Positions 1 through 8,938 are shown, counted from the stretch's first letter. The stretch: 59,523 bases of DNA from DASYTH01 sp035762905 (GCF_035762905.1 NZ_DASUCC010000031.1:1-59523), one strand, 5' to 3'. Program-made: numbers and translations. Notes: a model not told the origin generated them from the sequence alone.

Positions 1-33
1 CCCCACCCGCAGTGGCACGGCGAACCCGCGTTC

Positions 34-1062
34 TCAGCCGGCGGTGCGGGAGGTCTCCCAGAGATCGATGCCGGAGTCGACGGCGTGCCGGTCGATCTCG
101 GCGAGTTCCTCGTCGGTGAACGGGGGGCCGTCGACGGCGGCGAGGTTGGCTTCGAGTTGGGTGACGGAACTGGCGCCGATCAGTGCCGAGGTGACCCGGT
201 CGTCGCGCAGCACCCAGGAGATCGCCATCTGGGCGAGGGACTGACCGCGCCGGCCGGCGATCTCGGCGAGGGCACGGACCCGGGCCAGGTTTGCTTCGGA
301 GAGCATGCTGGCCGGCAGCGAGGAGTCCCGGCTGGCCCGGGAGCCTTCCGGGATTCCGTCGAGGTACCGGTCGGTGAGCAGGCCCTGGCCGAGTGGGGAG
401 AAGGCGATGCAGCCGGTGCCCAACTCGCCGAGGGTGTCCAGCAGGTCCGGCTCGATCCAGCGGTTGAGCATCGAGTAGGACGGCTGGTGGATCAGCAGCG
501 GGATGCCGGCCGAGCGGAGCAACTCGGCGGCCTGCCGGGTGACGGCCGGCGAGTAGGACGAGATGCCGGCGTAGAGCGCCTTGCCCGACCGGACCGCGGT
601 GACCAGCGCGCCGATCGTCTCCTCCAACGGCGTGTCCGGGTCGAACCGGTGCGAGTAGAAGATGTCCACGTAGTCCAGACCCATCCGGGTCAGGGACTGG
701 TCCAGCGAGGCCAGCAGGTACTTGCGCGAGCCCCATTCCCCGTACGGGCCGGGCCACATGTCGTACCCGGCCTTCGTCGAGATCACTAGCTCGTCCCGGT
801 ACGGGTGCAGATCGTCGGCCATGGCCCGACCGAAGCTGCGCTCCGCCGAGCCGTACGGCGGGCCGTAGTTGTTGGCCAGGTCGAAGTGCGTGACCCCGAG
901 GTCGAACGCCCGGCGCAGGATCGACCGGCCGAGTTCGTAGGGCCGGTCCTCGCCGAAGTTGTGCCACAGCCCCAGCGAGACCGCCGGCAGTTTCAGCCCG
1001 CTGCGCCCGCAGCGGCGGTAGGTCATCCGGTCATAGCGGGTGGGGTCAGCGGCATAAGGCAT
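34..1062 (-). CDS. Aldo/keto reductase, L-glyceraldehyde 3-phosphate reductase type
   Basis: A 342-residue cytoplasmic NAD(P)H-dependent oxidoreductase of the YghZ/Kv-beta-like branch of the aldo/keto reductases. The catalytic tetrad is visible: Asp and Tyr in HFDLANNYGPP, Lys in VISTKAGYD and His in IFYSHRFDP. The C-terminal cofactor stretch SALIGASSVTQLEANL is intact and the length is normal for the branch. I start it at the ATG at 1060-1062, which gives MPYAADPTRYDRMTYRRCG, the usual start of these proteins. The frame stays open far upstream, antisense to the subtilase, but that extension is not protein-like. It is divergent from the subtilase across about 200 bp. The physiological substrate cannot be told from sequence; family members reduce small aldehydes such as methylglyoxal. 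Confidence 0.9.
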   Translation of the reverse strand: MPYAADPTRYDRMTYRRCGRSGLKLPAVSLGLWHNFGEDRPYELGRSILRRAFDLGVTHFDLANNYGPPYGSAERSFGRAMADDLHPYRDELVISTKAGYDMWPGPYGEWGSRKYLLASLDQSLTRMGLDYVDIFYSHRFDPDTPLEETIGALVTAVRSGKALYAGISSYSPAVTRQAAELLRSAGIPLLIHQPSYSMLNRWIEPDLLDTLGELGTGCIAFSPLGQGLLTDRYLDGIPEGSRASRDSSLPASMLSEANLARVRALAEIAGRRGQSLAQMAISWVLRDDRVTSALIGASSVTQLEANLAAVDGPPFTDEELAEIDRHAVDSGIDLWETSRTAG

Positions 1063-1181
1063 GGCGGCATTCTGACCTACCGCCCCCAATCGGCCTATTG
1101 TCACCCGAACCGAGCAGCGATACCTTGCCCGCATGGAGGGTCTGGGGCACAGGGAGTAACCACCACCAGAGGTATGCCCGT

Positions 1182-1200
1182 CTATACACGCGATGTATAG
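1182..1200. promoter_or_regulatory. Operator-like perfect inverted repeat upstream of the subtilase
   Basis: CTATACA and TGTATAG form perfect 7-bp arms around a 5-bp spacer, 69 bp upstream of the subtilase start. The AT-rich arms stand out in GC-rich DNA and resemble operators of dimeric repressors such as the GntR family. No regulator gene lies next to it, so the binding protein is unknown. Confidence 0.5.
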
Positions 1201-1269
1201 GCGGAGCGTGTAGTGCAAGGCGCACGGCCGCCCGCCCTCCTGAGGGACACCACAACGGAGGGACACCAA

Positions 1270-4200
1270 GTGCATATCGGCCGAAGAGTCGGAGTCGCGG
1301 GCACGGTCCTCGCGCTCACACTCACCGTCACCAACTCCGCAACAGCCGCACCACCGGCCGCACCGGGCAGCCCGGCCGGCGCCGCCCGATCCACCACGGT
1401 CACCCTGATCACCGGCGACCGGGTGATCATCCCGGCGACGGCAGGCGCGCCCGTGACCATCCGCGCCGCCAAGGGCCGGGAGGGCATGACCTTCGCCTCC
1501 TACAACGCCGCGGGCCACCGCTACGTCATCCCGGCCGACGCGCTCCGCCCGCTGCGCACCGGGCAACTCGACCGCCGGCTGTTCGACGTGACCCTGCTCG
1601 CCGAGTCCGGCTACGACGACGCCAGCCGCGCCACCCTCCCGCTGATCGTCACCTACCAGCCCGGCGCCGCACGGGCCGGCGCCGCCGGCGCCCGCGACCT
1701 GCCCAGCATCAACGGCACCGCACTGGCCGCCGACAAGGCCAACGCCACCGCACTGTGGAACACGGTGACCACCGGGGCGCCCGCCGCCCGCACCGCCGCG
1801 GCCGGCGTGCGCAAGGTGTGGCTGGACGGCCTCCGAAAGTCCACTTTGGACCGTAGTGTGCCGCAGATCAACGCACCCGCGGCCTGGGCGGCCGGCTTCA
1901 CCGGCACCGGGGTGAAGATCGCCGTGCTGGACAGCGGCGTCGACCAGACCCACCCCGACCTGGCCGGCCGGCAAGCCGCCGAGCGGAACTTCTCCGACGC
2001 GGCCGACAACGTCGACCGGGCCGGACACGGCACGCACGTGGCGTCCATCGCGGCCGGCACCGGCGCCAAGGCCGACGGCCGGTACAAGGGCGTCGCGTTC
2101 GGCGCCACCATCCTGGACGGCAAGGTGCTCAACGACGGCGGCTTCGGCCTCGACTCGTGGATCATCGCCGGCATGGAGTGGGCCGCCGCCGAGGGCGCCA
2201 AGGTGGCCAACCTCAGCCTGGGCGGCACCGACAGCCCGGAGATCGACCCGGTCGAGGAGGCCGTGAACACCCTCTCTGAGCAGCACGGCATTCTGTTCGT
2301 CATCGCCGCCGGCAACTCCGGCCGGCCGCAGACCGTCGCCTCCCCCGGCAGCGCCGACGCCGCGCTGACCGTGGGCGCGGTGGACCGGGACAACGAGATC
2401 GCGTTCTTCTCCAGCCGCGGGCCGCGCACCGGTGACGGCGCGATCAAACCCGACATCACCGCGCCCGGTGTGGAGATCGTGGCCGCCAAGGCAGCCGAAG
2501 GGTTCCTCGGCAACCCGGCCGGGGACGGCTACGTCTCCATGTCCGGAACGTCCATGGCCACCCCGCACGTGGCCGGGTCCGCCGCGCTGCTCGCCCAGCA
2601 GCACCCGGACTGGACCGGCGCCCAGATCAAGGCCGCGCTCACCGCGTCGGCCGCACCGACCGCCGGGGCGAGCGCGTTCGACCAGGGCTCCGGCCGGGTG
2701 GACATGGCCAAGGCGATCACCCAGACCGTCGTCACCCAGCCCACCAGCGTCAGCCTCGGCACCGTCCAGTGGCCGCACGATGACGACCAGCCGGTGACCA
2801 AACCGCTCAGCTACCGCAACACCGGCGCCGCGGCGGTCACGCTGGACCTGGCCGTCGAGGCCACCGGGCCGGACGGACAGCCCGCGCCCGCGGGCATGTT
2901 CGCCATCAGCGCCAACCAGATCACCGTGCCGGCCGGCGGCGAGGCCCAGGTCTCGGTCACCGGCAACACCCGGGTCGGCAGCAAGGACGGCGGCTACACC
3001 GGCGCGATCCGGGCCACCTCGGGCAACACCGTGGTGCGCACGCCGATCGCGGTCGACCGGGAGGTGGAAAGCTACAACGTCACGTTCAACGTCAAGGGAT
3101 TCGACGGAGCACTCACCCCCGGCTACGACATCCTGCTGGTCGGGCTGGACAGCCCCACCGTCGCCTTCCCGTACGACGCGGACGGCAGCGCCACGATCCG
3201 GTTGCCCAAGGGCCGCTACGTGGCCGACACCATCGTCATCGCCGAGAACGAGGGCACGCTGGAGCGGCTCGCCCACCTGCCGTACCCGGCGCTGTCGGTG
3301 ACCGGCGAGACCACGGTCGATCTGGACGCCCGCACGGGCCGGCCGGTCAGCATCACGCCGCCCGACCCGGCGGCCACGCTCGCGGTGGCCGGCATCGGCT
3401 ATGACGTGATCAGCGAACAGGGTGGCTTCGGCGTCACGTTCATCCTGGGTGATCTCGATGTGTACTCGATCGCCCACATCGGCCCGGCCCTGCCGAGGGA
3501 ACAGCTGACCGCGAGCATCAACACCCAGTGGAGCAACGCGGGCGGGGAGTTCTTCGGCCTGGCCGAGTTCCGGTTCGGCACCGTGCCGACCGGGTTCACC
3601 AAGGTGTACCGGCCACGGGACGTGGCAACGGTCAAGGCCGAGTTCGGCGCGGGCTCGCCCGGCCGGTCCGGTCTGCGGTTCGCCTTCCCGGCTCCGGCCA
3701 ACGCCCCCTCGATGGGCGGCGTCGCGGTGCTGATGGACGTGACCCTGCCGGGCTCGCGAACCGAGTACTACAACGCCGACGGTGTGCGCTGGCAGACCGG
3801 CTTGTGGCAGGTGGATCTGGAGAACTTCGTGATCGAGTACGAGGCATTGTCGGAGTTCAAGCAGTTCCGGGCCGGGCGCACGGTCACCGAGCGGTTCCTC
3901 AACGCGCCGTTCGGCCCGGCGTTCCCGCGCTCGGAGTTCCCGTGGGCGGCCCGCGGCGGGGACTTCATCGGCGTGACCGTGCCGCTGTTCAGCGACGCCA
4001 GCGGCAACAGCGGCTCGTCGGTCGTGGAGTCGGGCAGCACCAAGCTGTTCCGCAACGGTGAGCTGGTCGGCGAGGTCCCCGAGGCCGGCCGGGGCGGGTT
4101 CGACGTGCCCCCGGAGGTGGCCAACTACCGGGTGACCACCGAGGCGGTCCGGTCCGCCGCGCTGTTCGACGTGAGCCGGCGGGTCTCGGCCAGCTGGACG

Positions 4201-4554
4201 TTCCGGTCCGGGCACGTCGACGGTGACACGCCGGCGCCGCTCCCGCTGTCCGCGGTGCGGTTCACGCCGCGGCTGGACGCCACGAACAGCGCGCCGGCAG
4301 GCACGGCGTTCCTGGTTCCGGTCGCCGTGCAACAGCAGAACGGTTCCCTGGTCCGGGCGCAGCGGCTGACCGTCGACGTGTCCTACGACGAGGGCCGGAC
4401 CTGGCGGCGGGCCGAGGTGGTCCTCGGTCTCGCGGTGCTGCTGCACCACCCGGCCGGCGCCAAGTCGGTGTCGCTGCGGGCCATGGCGACCGACCGGCAC
4501 GGCAACACGGTCGACCAGACCATCATCAACGCCTACAAGCTGGTCAAGAAGTAG
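1270..4554 (+). CDS. Secreted subtilisin-like serine peptidase (S8 family)
   Basis: A 1094-residue exported protease. The GTG at 1270 follows a GGAGGG box (1257-1262) at 7-nt spacing. It gives a clear Sec signal: a basic start, a hydrophobic core VAGTVLALTLTV, and a likely cleavage after NSATA. Next comes the LITGDRV segment typical of large actinomycete subtilases, in a roughly 190-residue propeptide region. The catalytic triad is Asp221 (AVLDSGVD), His253 (GHGTHVAS) and Ser428 (GTSMATPHVAG), with oxyanion Asn349 (IAAGNSG). About 600 residues of beta-rich, Fn3-like sequence follow, with no LPXTG anchor or C-terminal membrane segment. It probably degrades extracellular protein. A perfect hairpin ends the gene and a palindromic operator candidate sits upstream. 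Confidence 0.93.
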   Translation: MHIGRRVGVAGTVLALTLTVTNSATAAPPAAPGSPAGAARSTTVTLITGDRVIIPATAGAPVTIRAAKGREGMTFASYNAAGHRYVIPADALRPLRTGQLDRRLFDVTLLAESGYDDASRATLPLIVTYQPGAARAGAAGARDLPSINGTALAADKANATALWNTVTTGAPAARTAAAGVRKVWLDGLRKSTLDRSVPQINAPAAWAAGFTGTGVKIAVLDSGVDQTHPDLAGRQAAERNFSDAADNVDRAGHGTHVASIAAGTGAKADGRYKGVAFGATILDGKVLNDGGFGLDSWIIAGMEWAAAEGAKVANLSLGGTDSPEIDPVEEAVNTLSEQHGILFVIAAGNSGRPQTVASPGSADAALTVGAVDRDNEIAFFSSRGPRTGDGAIKPDITAPGVEIVAAKAAEGFLGNPAGDGYVSMSGTSMATPHVAGSAALLAQQHPDWTGAQIKAALTASAAPTAGASAFDQGSGRVDMAKAITQTVVTQPTSVSLGTVQWPHDDDQPVTKPLSYRNTGAAAVTLDLAVEATGPDGQPAPAGMFAISANQITVPAGGEAQVSVTGNTRVGSKDGGYTGAIRATSGNTVVRTPIAVDREVESYNVTFNVKGFDGALTPGYDILLVGLDSPTVAFPYDADGSATIRLPKGRYVADTIVIAENEGTLERLAHLPYPALSVTGETTVDLDARTGRPVSITPPDPAATLAVAGIGYDVISEQGGFGVTFILGDLDVYSIAHIGPALPREQLTASINTQWSNAGGEFFGLAEFRFGTVPTGFTKVYRPRDVATVKAEFGAGSPGRSGLRFAFPAPANAPSMGGVAVLMDVTLPGSRTEYYNADGVRWQTGLWQVDLENFVIEYEALSEFKQFRAGRTVTERFLNAPFGPAFPRSEFPWAARGGDFIGVTVPLFSDASGNSGSSVVESGSTKLFRNGELVGEVPEAGRGGFDVPPEVANYRVTTEAVRSAALFDVSRRVSASWTFRSGHVDGDTPAPLPLSAVRFTPRLDATNSAPAGTAFLVPVAVQQQNGSLVRAQRLTVDVSYDEGRTWRRAEVVLGLAVLLHHPAGAKSVSLRAMATDRHGNTVDQTIINAYKLVKK

Positions 4555-4561
4555 ACCGCAC

Positions 4562-4597
4562 GGCCGGACCGGCGGCAGCGCTGCCGCCGGTCCGGCC
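4562..4597. terminator. 36-bp perfect palindrome, bidirectional terminator
   Basis: Two uninterrupted 18-bp arms (4562-4579 and 4580-4597) form a perfect palindrome between the convergent stop codons of the subtilase (4554) and hemQ (4606). As RNA it would give about 16 bp of GC-rich stem with a 4-nt loop on either strand. There is no U-tract, which is common for actinomycete terminators. Confidence 0.8.
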
Positions 4598-4605
4598 AAC
4601 GGGCG

Positions 4606-5298
4606 TCAGGGCAGGCCGGCCACCAGCTCGGCCGGCGGCACCCGGGTTCCGGTGTAGAACGGGATCTCCTCGCGCACGTGCCGCCGGGCGTCGCTCTCCC
4701 GCAACCTGCGCATCAGGTCCACGATCCGGTGCAGCTCGTCGGCCTCGAAGGCGAGGATCCACTCGTAGTCGCCGAGCGCGAACGAGGCCACCGTGTTGGC
4801 CCGCACGTCCGGGAAGTCCCGGGCCTGCTGGCCGTGCTGGGCGAGCATCCGGCGGCGCTCCTCCGGCGGCAGCAGGTACCACTCGTAGGACCGCACGAAC
4901 GGATAGACGCACACGTACCGGCGGGCCTCCTCCTCGGCGAGGAAGGCCGGAATGTGGCTCTTGTTGAACTCGGCCGGACGGTGCAGCGCCAACTGGCTCC
5001 ACACCGGAACCGACGCCCGGCCGAGCGCGGTGCGGCGCAGCCCGGTGTAGGCGGACTGCAGCTGCTCGACCTCCTCGGCGTGCCACCAGACCATGTAGTC
5101 GGCGTCGGCCCGCAGCCCGGCGAGGTCGTACACCCCGCGGACCACGACACCCTTGTCCGGCAGACCATCCAGGTAGTCCCGCGCCTCGGCCGCGGCCGGA
5201 CCGCGGTCATCGGGCAGCCGGCCGGGCTCGAACCGGAACACCGACCACATCGTGTATCGGATCGTGGCGTTCAGCTCGGCGAAGTTCGTTCGGGCCAT
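4606..5298 (-). CDS. hemQ: Coproheme decarboxylase HemQ (ChdC)
   Basis: A 230-residue protein of the chlorite-dismutase-like fold. In Gram-positive bacteria HemQ makes heme b by peroxide-dependent oxidative decarboxylation of coproheme, the last step of the coproporphyrin-dependent pathway. The diagnostic stretch is VYPFVRSYEWYLLPPEERR, with Tyr132 as the likely radical tyrosine and His155 (MLAQHGQQ) as the likely proximal heme ligand. The start ATG is at 5296-5298 (MARTNFAELN). hemE and hemY lie upstream on the same strand but are separated by an oppositely transcribed PPOX-fold gene, so hemQ needs its own promoter in the short divergent gap after 5298. Confidence 0.95.
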   Translation of the reverse strand: MARTNFAELNATIRYTMWSVFRFEPGRLPDDRGPAAAEARDYLDGLPDKGVVVRGVYDLAGLRADADYMVWWHAEEVEQLQSAYTGLRRTALGRASVPVWSQLALHRPAEFNKSHIPAFLAEEEARRYVCVYPFVRSYEWYLLPPEERRRMLAQHGQQARDFPDVRANTVASFALGDYEWILAFEADELHRIVDLMRRLRESDARRHVREEIPFYTGTRVPPAELVAGLP

Positions 5299-5329
5299 AG
5301 GACCATGGTAGGCATTGCGCATGCGCGCG

Positions 5330-5758
5330 ATGACCAGGGCGGAATGGCTCGAGTTCGTCCACGCCGGAACCCGGACCGGCAAGCTCGCGGTGACCAGGGC
5401 CAGCGGCGCCCCGCACGTGACCCCGATCTGGTTCCTGATCGACCAGGCCACCGACGGCGACCACCTGGTGTTCACCACCGGCGATTCCGGCGTCAAGGCC
5501 AACGCACTGCGCCGCGACCCCCGGTTCGCGGTGTGCGTCGACGACCAGCAGCCCCCGTACTCCTTCGTGATGATCGAGGCCGAGGCCACGCTGTCGGAGG
5601 ACCTCGACGCGGTGCGGCACTGGGCCACCCGGCTCGGCGCCCGGTACATGGGCGAGGCGGCGGCCGAGGCGTTCGGACAACGCAACGCCGTCCCCGGCGA
5701 GTACCTCGTCCGCGGCCGGATCACCCGAGTCATCGCCCACGCCCAAGTCTCGGATTAG
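5330..5758 (+). CDS. PPOX-class flavin/F420-dependent oxidoreductase
   Basis: A protein of about 142 residues with the split-barrel fold of pyridoxamine-phosphate-oxidase-like enzymes, resembling mycobacterial Rv1155-type F420- or flavin-dependent proteins. Supporting motifs are GTRTGKLAVTRASGAPHVTPI for strands 1-2 (residues 14-34), then the cofactor-side VKANALRRDPRFAVCV. It is divergent from hemQ by about 30 bp. The start is uncertain: in-frame ATGs at 5321 and 5330 and a TTG at 5315 all lack a good ribosome binding site, and 5330 gives the common MTRAEWLEF start. Family members reduce biliverdin or quinone-like substrates, so a link to heme turnover is possible but is inferred only from position. 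Confidence 0.82.
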   Translation: MTRAEWLEFVHAGTRTGKLAVTRASGAPHVTPIWFLIDQATDGDHLVFTTGDSGVKANALRRDPRFAVCVDDQQPPYSFVMIEAEATLSEDLDAVRHWATRLGARYMGEAAAEAFGQRNAVPGEYLVRGRITRVIAHAQVSD

Positions 5759-5777
5759 GTCCCCGCGTCCTGGAACG

Positions 5778-7217
5778 TCATGCGACGCCTTGGCCCAACC
5801 CCGCGGCGATCGTGGTCGCGGCGGCGTCGGCGGCGGCGATGCAGGCGGGGATGCCCACCCCGCGCAGCACTGCCCCGGCCACGGCCAGACCGGGCAGCTT
5901 CGCCACCGCGCGCTCGATCGACTCGACCAGATCGAGATGGCCGACGCCGAACTGGGGCAGGCCACCGCCCCAGCGGGTCACCACCGCATCGACCGGTGCC
6001 GCCGTGATCCCGGTCAGCTCGGCCAGGTCGGCCCACACCAGCCGGACCAGCTCGGCATCGTCGACGCGCAGCGCGCCGGGGTCGCCGTGCCGCCCGACCG
6101 AGCCCCGGACCAGCACCGGGCCGGCCGTGCCGAGGTGGCCCCACTTGCGCGCGGAGAAGGTGAACGCCTTGGCGGTGTACGGATTTCCGTCCGCGTGCCG
6201 CTCGCCGGAACCGATCAGCACCCCGGAGCTGTCCGGCAGCTCGGTGCCCGGCGGCAGCGCCAACCCGACCACGGCCATGGACGCGACCTCGACCCGGGCC
6301 AGGGCCCGCGCGGCCGGATCGGCCACGCCGTCCAGCAACCGGCGGGCCGCGGGGGCCGGCACCGCCAGCAGCACCGCGTCCGCATCCAGCACCGGGTCGG
6401 GCGGGGCATGCGCGGCCGGCACCGCGCCCAGGTCTAGCCGCCAGCCCCGGTCCAGCCTGGTCAGCGCGCGCACCGGAACCCCAAGCCGAATGTCCACATC
6501 GGACCGCTCGGTCAGCGCGTCGACCAGGCCGCCGAGCCCGCCGCGCAGCGTCGCGAACACCGGGGTGGCGTCGACGAACTCCGCGTCCGGCAGGGCCGCG
6601 GCGGCGGCCGCGGTCAGCGAGGTGGCACCCCGGTCCAGCGCGCCCGCGATGGCCGGCAGCGTCGCCCGCAGGCCAAGCCCGTCCACGGTGCCGGCGTAGA
6701 CGCCGCCGAGCAACGGATCCACCAACCGGTCCACCAGTTCGGCGCCGAACCGCTCGCGCAGCAGCGCACCGAGACCGGCGTCCGCGCCGGCCAGCCGCAC
6801 CGGCGGCAGCCCGGGCTCCGCGGCGACGGCGCGCAGCCCGTCGGCGGAGAGCACGTCGCGCACCGCGTCCGGTCCGGCCGGCACCCCCATCACGGTGCGT
6901 GGCGGGATGTACCGGGTCACCCCGCCGGCCAGCACCATGGACCGGGCCCCGGCCGGGTGCACCAGATCGTGGGCCAACCCGACCTCGGTGGCCAGCGCGA
7001 CCGCCTCGGGCCGCCGGTTGAGGAACGCCTCCGCCCCGACGTCGTAGCGCAGGCCGGCCAACTCCACCGTGCGCAGCTTTCCGCCGAGCCGGTCGGTCTG
7101 CTCGATCAGCACGATCCGCGCGTCCGCGCCGAGCAACCGCCGCAACCGGTACGCCGCCGCCAGCCCCGAGATCCCCCCACCGACGACGGCGATGGTGGGG
7201 GATGGAGCGACGTTCAT
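5778..7217 (-). CDS. hemY: Coproporphyrinogen III oxidase HemY (CgoX)
   Basis: A 479-residue FAD flavoenzyme that oxidises coproporphyrinogen III to coproporphyrin III in the Gram-positive heme route; older annotation calls it protoporphyrinogen oxidase. The N-terminus holds the dinucleotide-binding motif AVVGGGISGLAAAYRL followed by LIEQTDRLGGKLRT, and the C-terminus carries the second FAD signature LPGLAVAGAVLRGVGIPACI. The start ATG (7215-7217) overlaps the hemE stop as ATGA, so the two genes are translationally coupled in the order hemE-hemY. Length is normal for the family. The last stretch encodes the usual AADAAATTIAAG helix near the stop. Confidence 0.95.
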   Translation of the reverse strand: MNVAPSPTIAVVGGGISGLAAAYRLRRLLGADARIVLIEQTDRLGGKLRTVELAGLRYDVGAEAFLNRRPEAVALATEVGLAHDLVHPAGARSMVLAGGVTRYIPPRTVMGVPAGPDAVRDVLSADGLRAVAAEPGLPPVRLAGADAGLGALLRERFGAELVDRLVDPLLGGVYAGTVDGLGLRATLPAIAGALDRGATSLTAAAAAALPDAEFVDATPVFATLRGGLGGLVDALTERSDVDIRLGVPVRALTRLDRGWRLDLGAVPAAHAPPDPVLDADAVLLAVPAPAARRLLDGVADPAARALARVEVASMAVVGLALPPGTELPDSSGVLIGSGERHADGNPYTAKAFTFSARKWGHLGTAGPVLVRGSVGRHGDPGALRVDDAELVRLVWADLAELTGITAAPVDAVVTRWGGGLPQFGVGHLDLVESIERAVAKLPGLAVAGAVLRGVGIPACIAAADAAATTIAAGLGQGVA

Positions 7218-8302
7218 GGTTGGACGCTGTGCACGAGCTCGACCACCCGGGTGATCACGTCGGGGTCGGTGTTGGGCAGCACACCGTGGCCCAGGTTGAA
7301 GATGTGGCCGCCGGCCGCGCGGCCCTCCGTGATGATCCGGCGCACCTCCCGCTCGAGCACCGGGAGGTCGGCGAGCAGCAGGGCCGGATCGAGGTTGCCC
7401 TGCACCACCGGGGCCGGGCCGTCCGGTCGCTCGGCCGCGAGCCGGCGCACCGCCTCGTCCAGCGGCACCCGCCAGTCCACGCCGACCACGTCCGGTCCGG
7501 CCGCGCGCATCGCGCCGAGCAACTCGCCGGTGCCGACCCCGAAGTGGATGCTCGGCACGCCGATCCCGGCCAGCACCGCGGCCGAGTGCGGCAGCACCAG
7601 CTCCCGGTAGTCGCGTTCGGACAGTGCACCGGCCCAGGAGTCGAACAGCTGCACCGCGTCCACGCCCGCGGCCACCTGCGCGTCCAGGAACGTGCGGGTG
7701 ATGCCGGCCAGCGACCCGAGCAGCGCGTGCCAGGTGTCCGGGTCGGAGTGCATCAGCGACTTGGTGCGCTCGTGATGCCGGCTCGGCCCGCCCTCGATCA
7801 GGTACGAGGCCAGCGTGAACGGGGCGCCGGCGAAACCGATCAGCGGGGTGTCGCCCAACTCGGCGAGCAGCAGGCCGATCGCGTCGGCCACCGGGCGGAC
7901 CGCGTCGGCAGCCAGCGCGGGCAGCGCCCGAACGTCGTCGACGTCCCGCACCGGGTTCGCCACCACCGGGCCGGTTCCGGGCACGATGTCCAGGTCGATC
8001 CCGGCGGCGTGCAGCGGCACGACGATGTCGCTGAACAGGATCGCCGCGTCCACGCCGTGCCGGCGCACCGGCTGCATGGTGATCTCGCAGACCATGGCCG
8101 GGTCGAAGCAGGCGCTCATCATCGAGGAGTCGGCGCGGAGCCTGCGGTACTCCGGCAGGGACCGGCCCGCCTGCCGCATGAACCAGACCGGTACGCGATC
8201 CGAGGATTTGCCCGCGGCCGCCCGCAACAGGGGCGCCTCGCCGAGCGTGCGCCGGGCCGCGCTGCCGGCGGGTTTGGTCACGTTGGTCATGTCGACACAC
8301 AT
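7214..8302 (-). CDS. hemE: Uroporphyrinogen III decarboxylase
   Basis: Converts uroporphyrinogen III to coproporphyrinogen III by removing four acetate carboxyls; cytoplasmic. Both family signatures are present: PVWFMRQAGRSLPEYR near residue 40 and IGFAGAPFTLASYLIEGG near residue 155. The catalytic Asp is expected in the AILFSDIVVPLHAAG segment. It is 362 residues from the ATG at 8300-8302; an ATG four codons later (8288-8290) gives MTNVTKPAG and is an equally good start, as neither has a clear ribosome binding site. It is divergent from the DUF3000 gene across about 70 bp and is the first gene of the hemE-hemY pair. Confidence 0.96.
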   Translation of the reverse strand: MCVDMTNVTKPAGSAARRTLGEAPLLRAAAGKSSDRVPVWFMRQAGRSLPEYRRLRADSSMMSACFDPAMVCEITMQPVRRHGVDAAILFSDIVVPLHAAGIDLDIVPGTGPVVANPVRDVDDVRALPALAADAVRPVADAIGLLLAELGDTPLIGFAGAPFTLASYLIEGGPSRHHERTKSLMHSDPDTWHALLGSLAGITRTFLDAQVAAGVDAVQLFDSWAGALSERDYRELVLPHSAAVLAGIGVPSIHFGVGTGELLGAMRAAGPDVVGVDWRVPLDEAVRRLAAERPDGPAPVVQGNLDPALLLADLPVLEREVRRIITEGRAAGGHIFNLGHGVLPNTDPDVITRVVELVHSVQP

Positions 8303-8355
8303 CGTGCCACGCGAAACTCCGGCGCGCCGTTACCGCTCACCGACTCGGGTGGACT

Positions 8356-8361
8356 TACAGT
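8356..8361 (+). promoter_or_regulatory. Putative -10 box for leaderless DUF3000 gene
   Basis: TACAGT fits the actinobacterial TANNNT -10 box and ends 8 nt before the GTG at 8370. This places the transcription start at or near the start codon. Confidence 0.4.
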
Positions 8362-8369
8362 TACGACTT

Positions 8370-8933
8370 GTGACCGGTACGTCCGCCGCTCCCGAGCTGT
8401 TCACGCGCGCGGTCGCAGCGCTGCGGTCGCTGCGGCCCCGCCCCGAGTTGCGCATCGACGAGGTCCGCGCACCGCAACGGCTCGCGCCGTGGGCGTGCGC
8501 GTTCACCGCCGAGGTGGACGGGCCGGGCGAGGTCGTCGCCACCGGGCGGCTGGTGCTGCTGCACGACCCGGAGGGCGCGGACGCGTGGGGCGGCGTGCTC
8601 CGCGTGGTCGCCTACGTTCGCGCCGAACTGGATGCCGAACTGGCCGTGGATCCGCTGCTGCCCGAGGTCACCTGGTCCTGGCTCACCGACGCGCTTTCCG
8701 CCTGCGGCGCGGAGTACACCGCGCTCGGCGGCACCGTCACCGACACCTCCTCGGCCCGGTTCGGCGACATCTCCGGCCCCGCCCGCACCGACGACCTCGA
8801 GTTGCGCGCCTCCTGGACGCCGCTGTCCGCCGACCTCGCCCCGCACGGCGAAGCCTTCTGCGACCTGATGGCCAGCGTGGTCGGCCTCCCTCCGGTCGGC
8901 GTTGCCGCCTTCGGCCAACGCCTGCGCGGCTGA
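8370..8933 (+). CDS. DUF3000 family protein
   Basis: A 187-residue protein equivalent in position and sequence type to mycobacterial Rv2680, between hemE and rnd. The N-terminus FTRAVAALRSLRPRPELRID and the RLAPWACAFTAEV segment are typical of DUF3000. It has no signal peptide or membrane segment. The internal WGGVLRVVAYVRAEL and the Trp-containing EVTWSWLTDALSACG suggest a compact alpha/beta fold, but no catalytic motif is obvious. The GTG at 8370 matches the usual start; an upstream in-frame GTG at 8349 is less likely. Its function is unknown. Conservation next to rnd and hemE across actinobacteria suggests a housekeeping role. Confidence 0.88.
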   Translation: MTGTSAAPELFTRAVAALRSLRPRPELRIDEVRAPQRLAPWACAFTAEVDGPGEVVATGRLVLLHDPEGADAWGGVLRVVAYVRAELDAELAVDPLLPEVTWSWLTDALSACGAEYTALGGTVTDTSSARFGDISGPARTDDLELRASWTPLSADLAPHGEAFCDLMASVVGLPPVGVAAFGQRLRG

Positions 8934-8938
8934 GCCGT

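Noticed and set aside
34..4599. A continuous 1521-codon minus-strand reading frame covering the aldo/keto reductase and running antisense to the whole subtilase
   Set aside because: Only the final 342 codons resemble a protein. The rest is low-complexity Gly/Arg/Ala sequence forced by the GC bias of the opposite strand, and the subtilase has a signal peptide, intact catalytic triad and good ribosome binding site.
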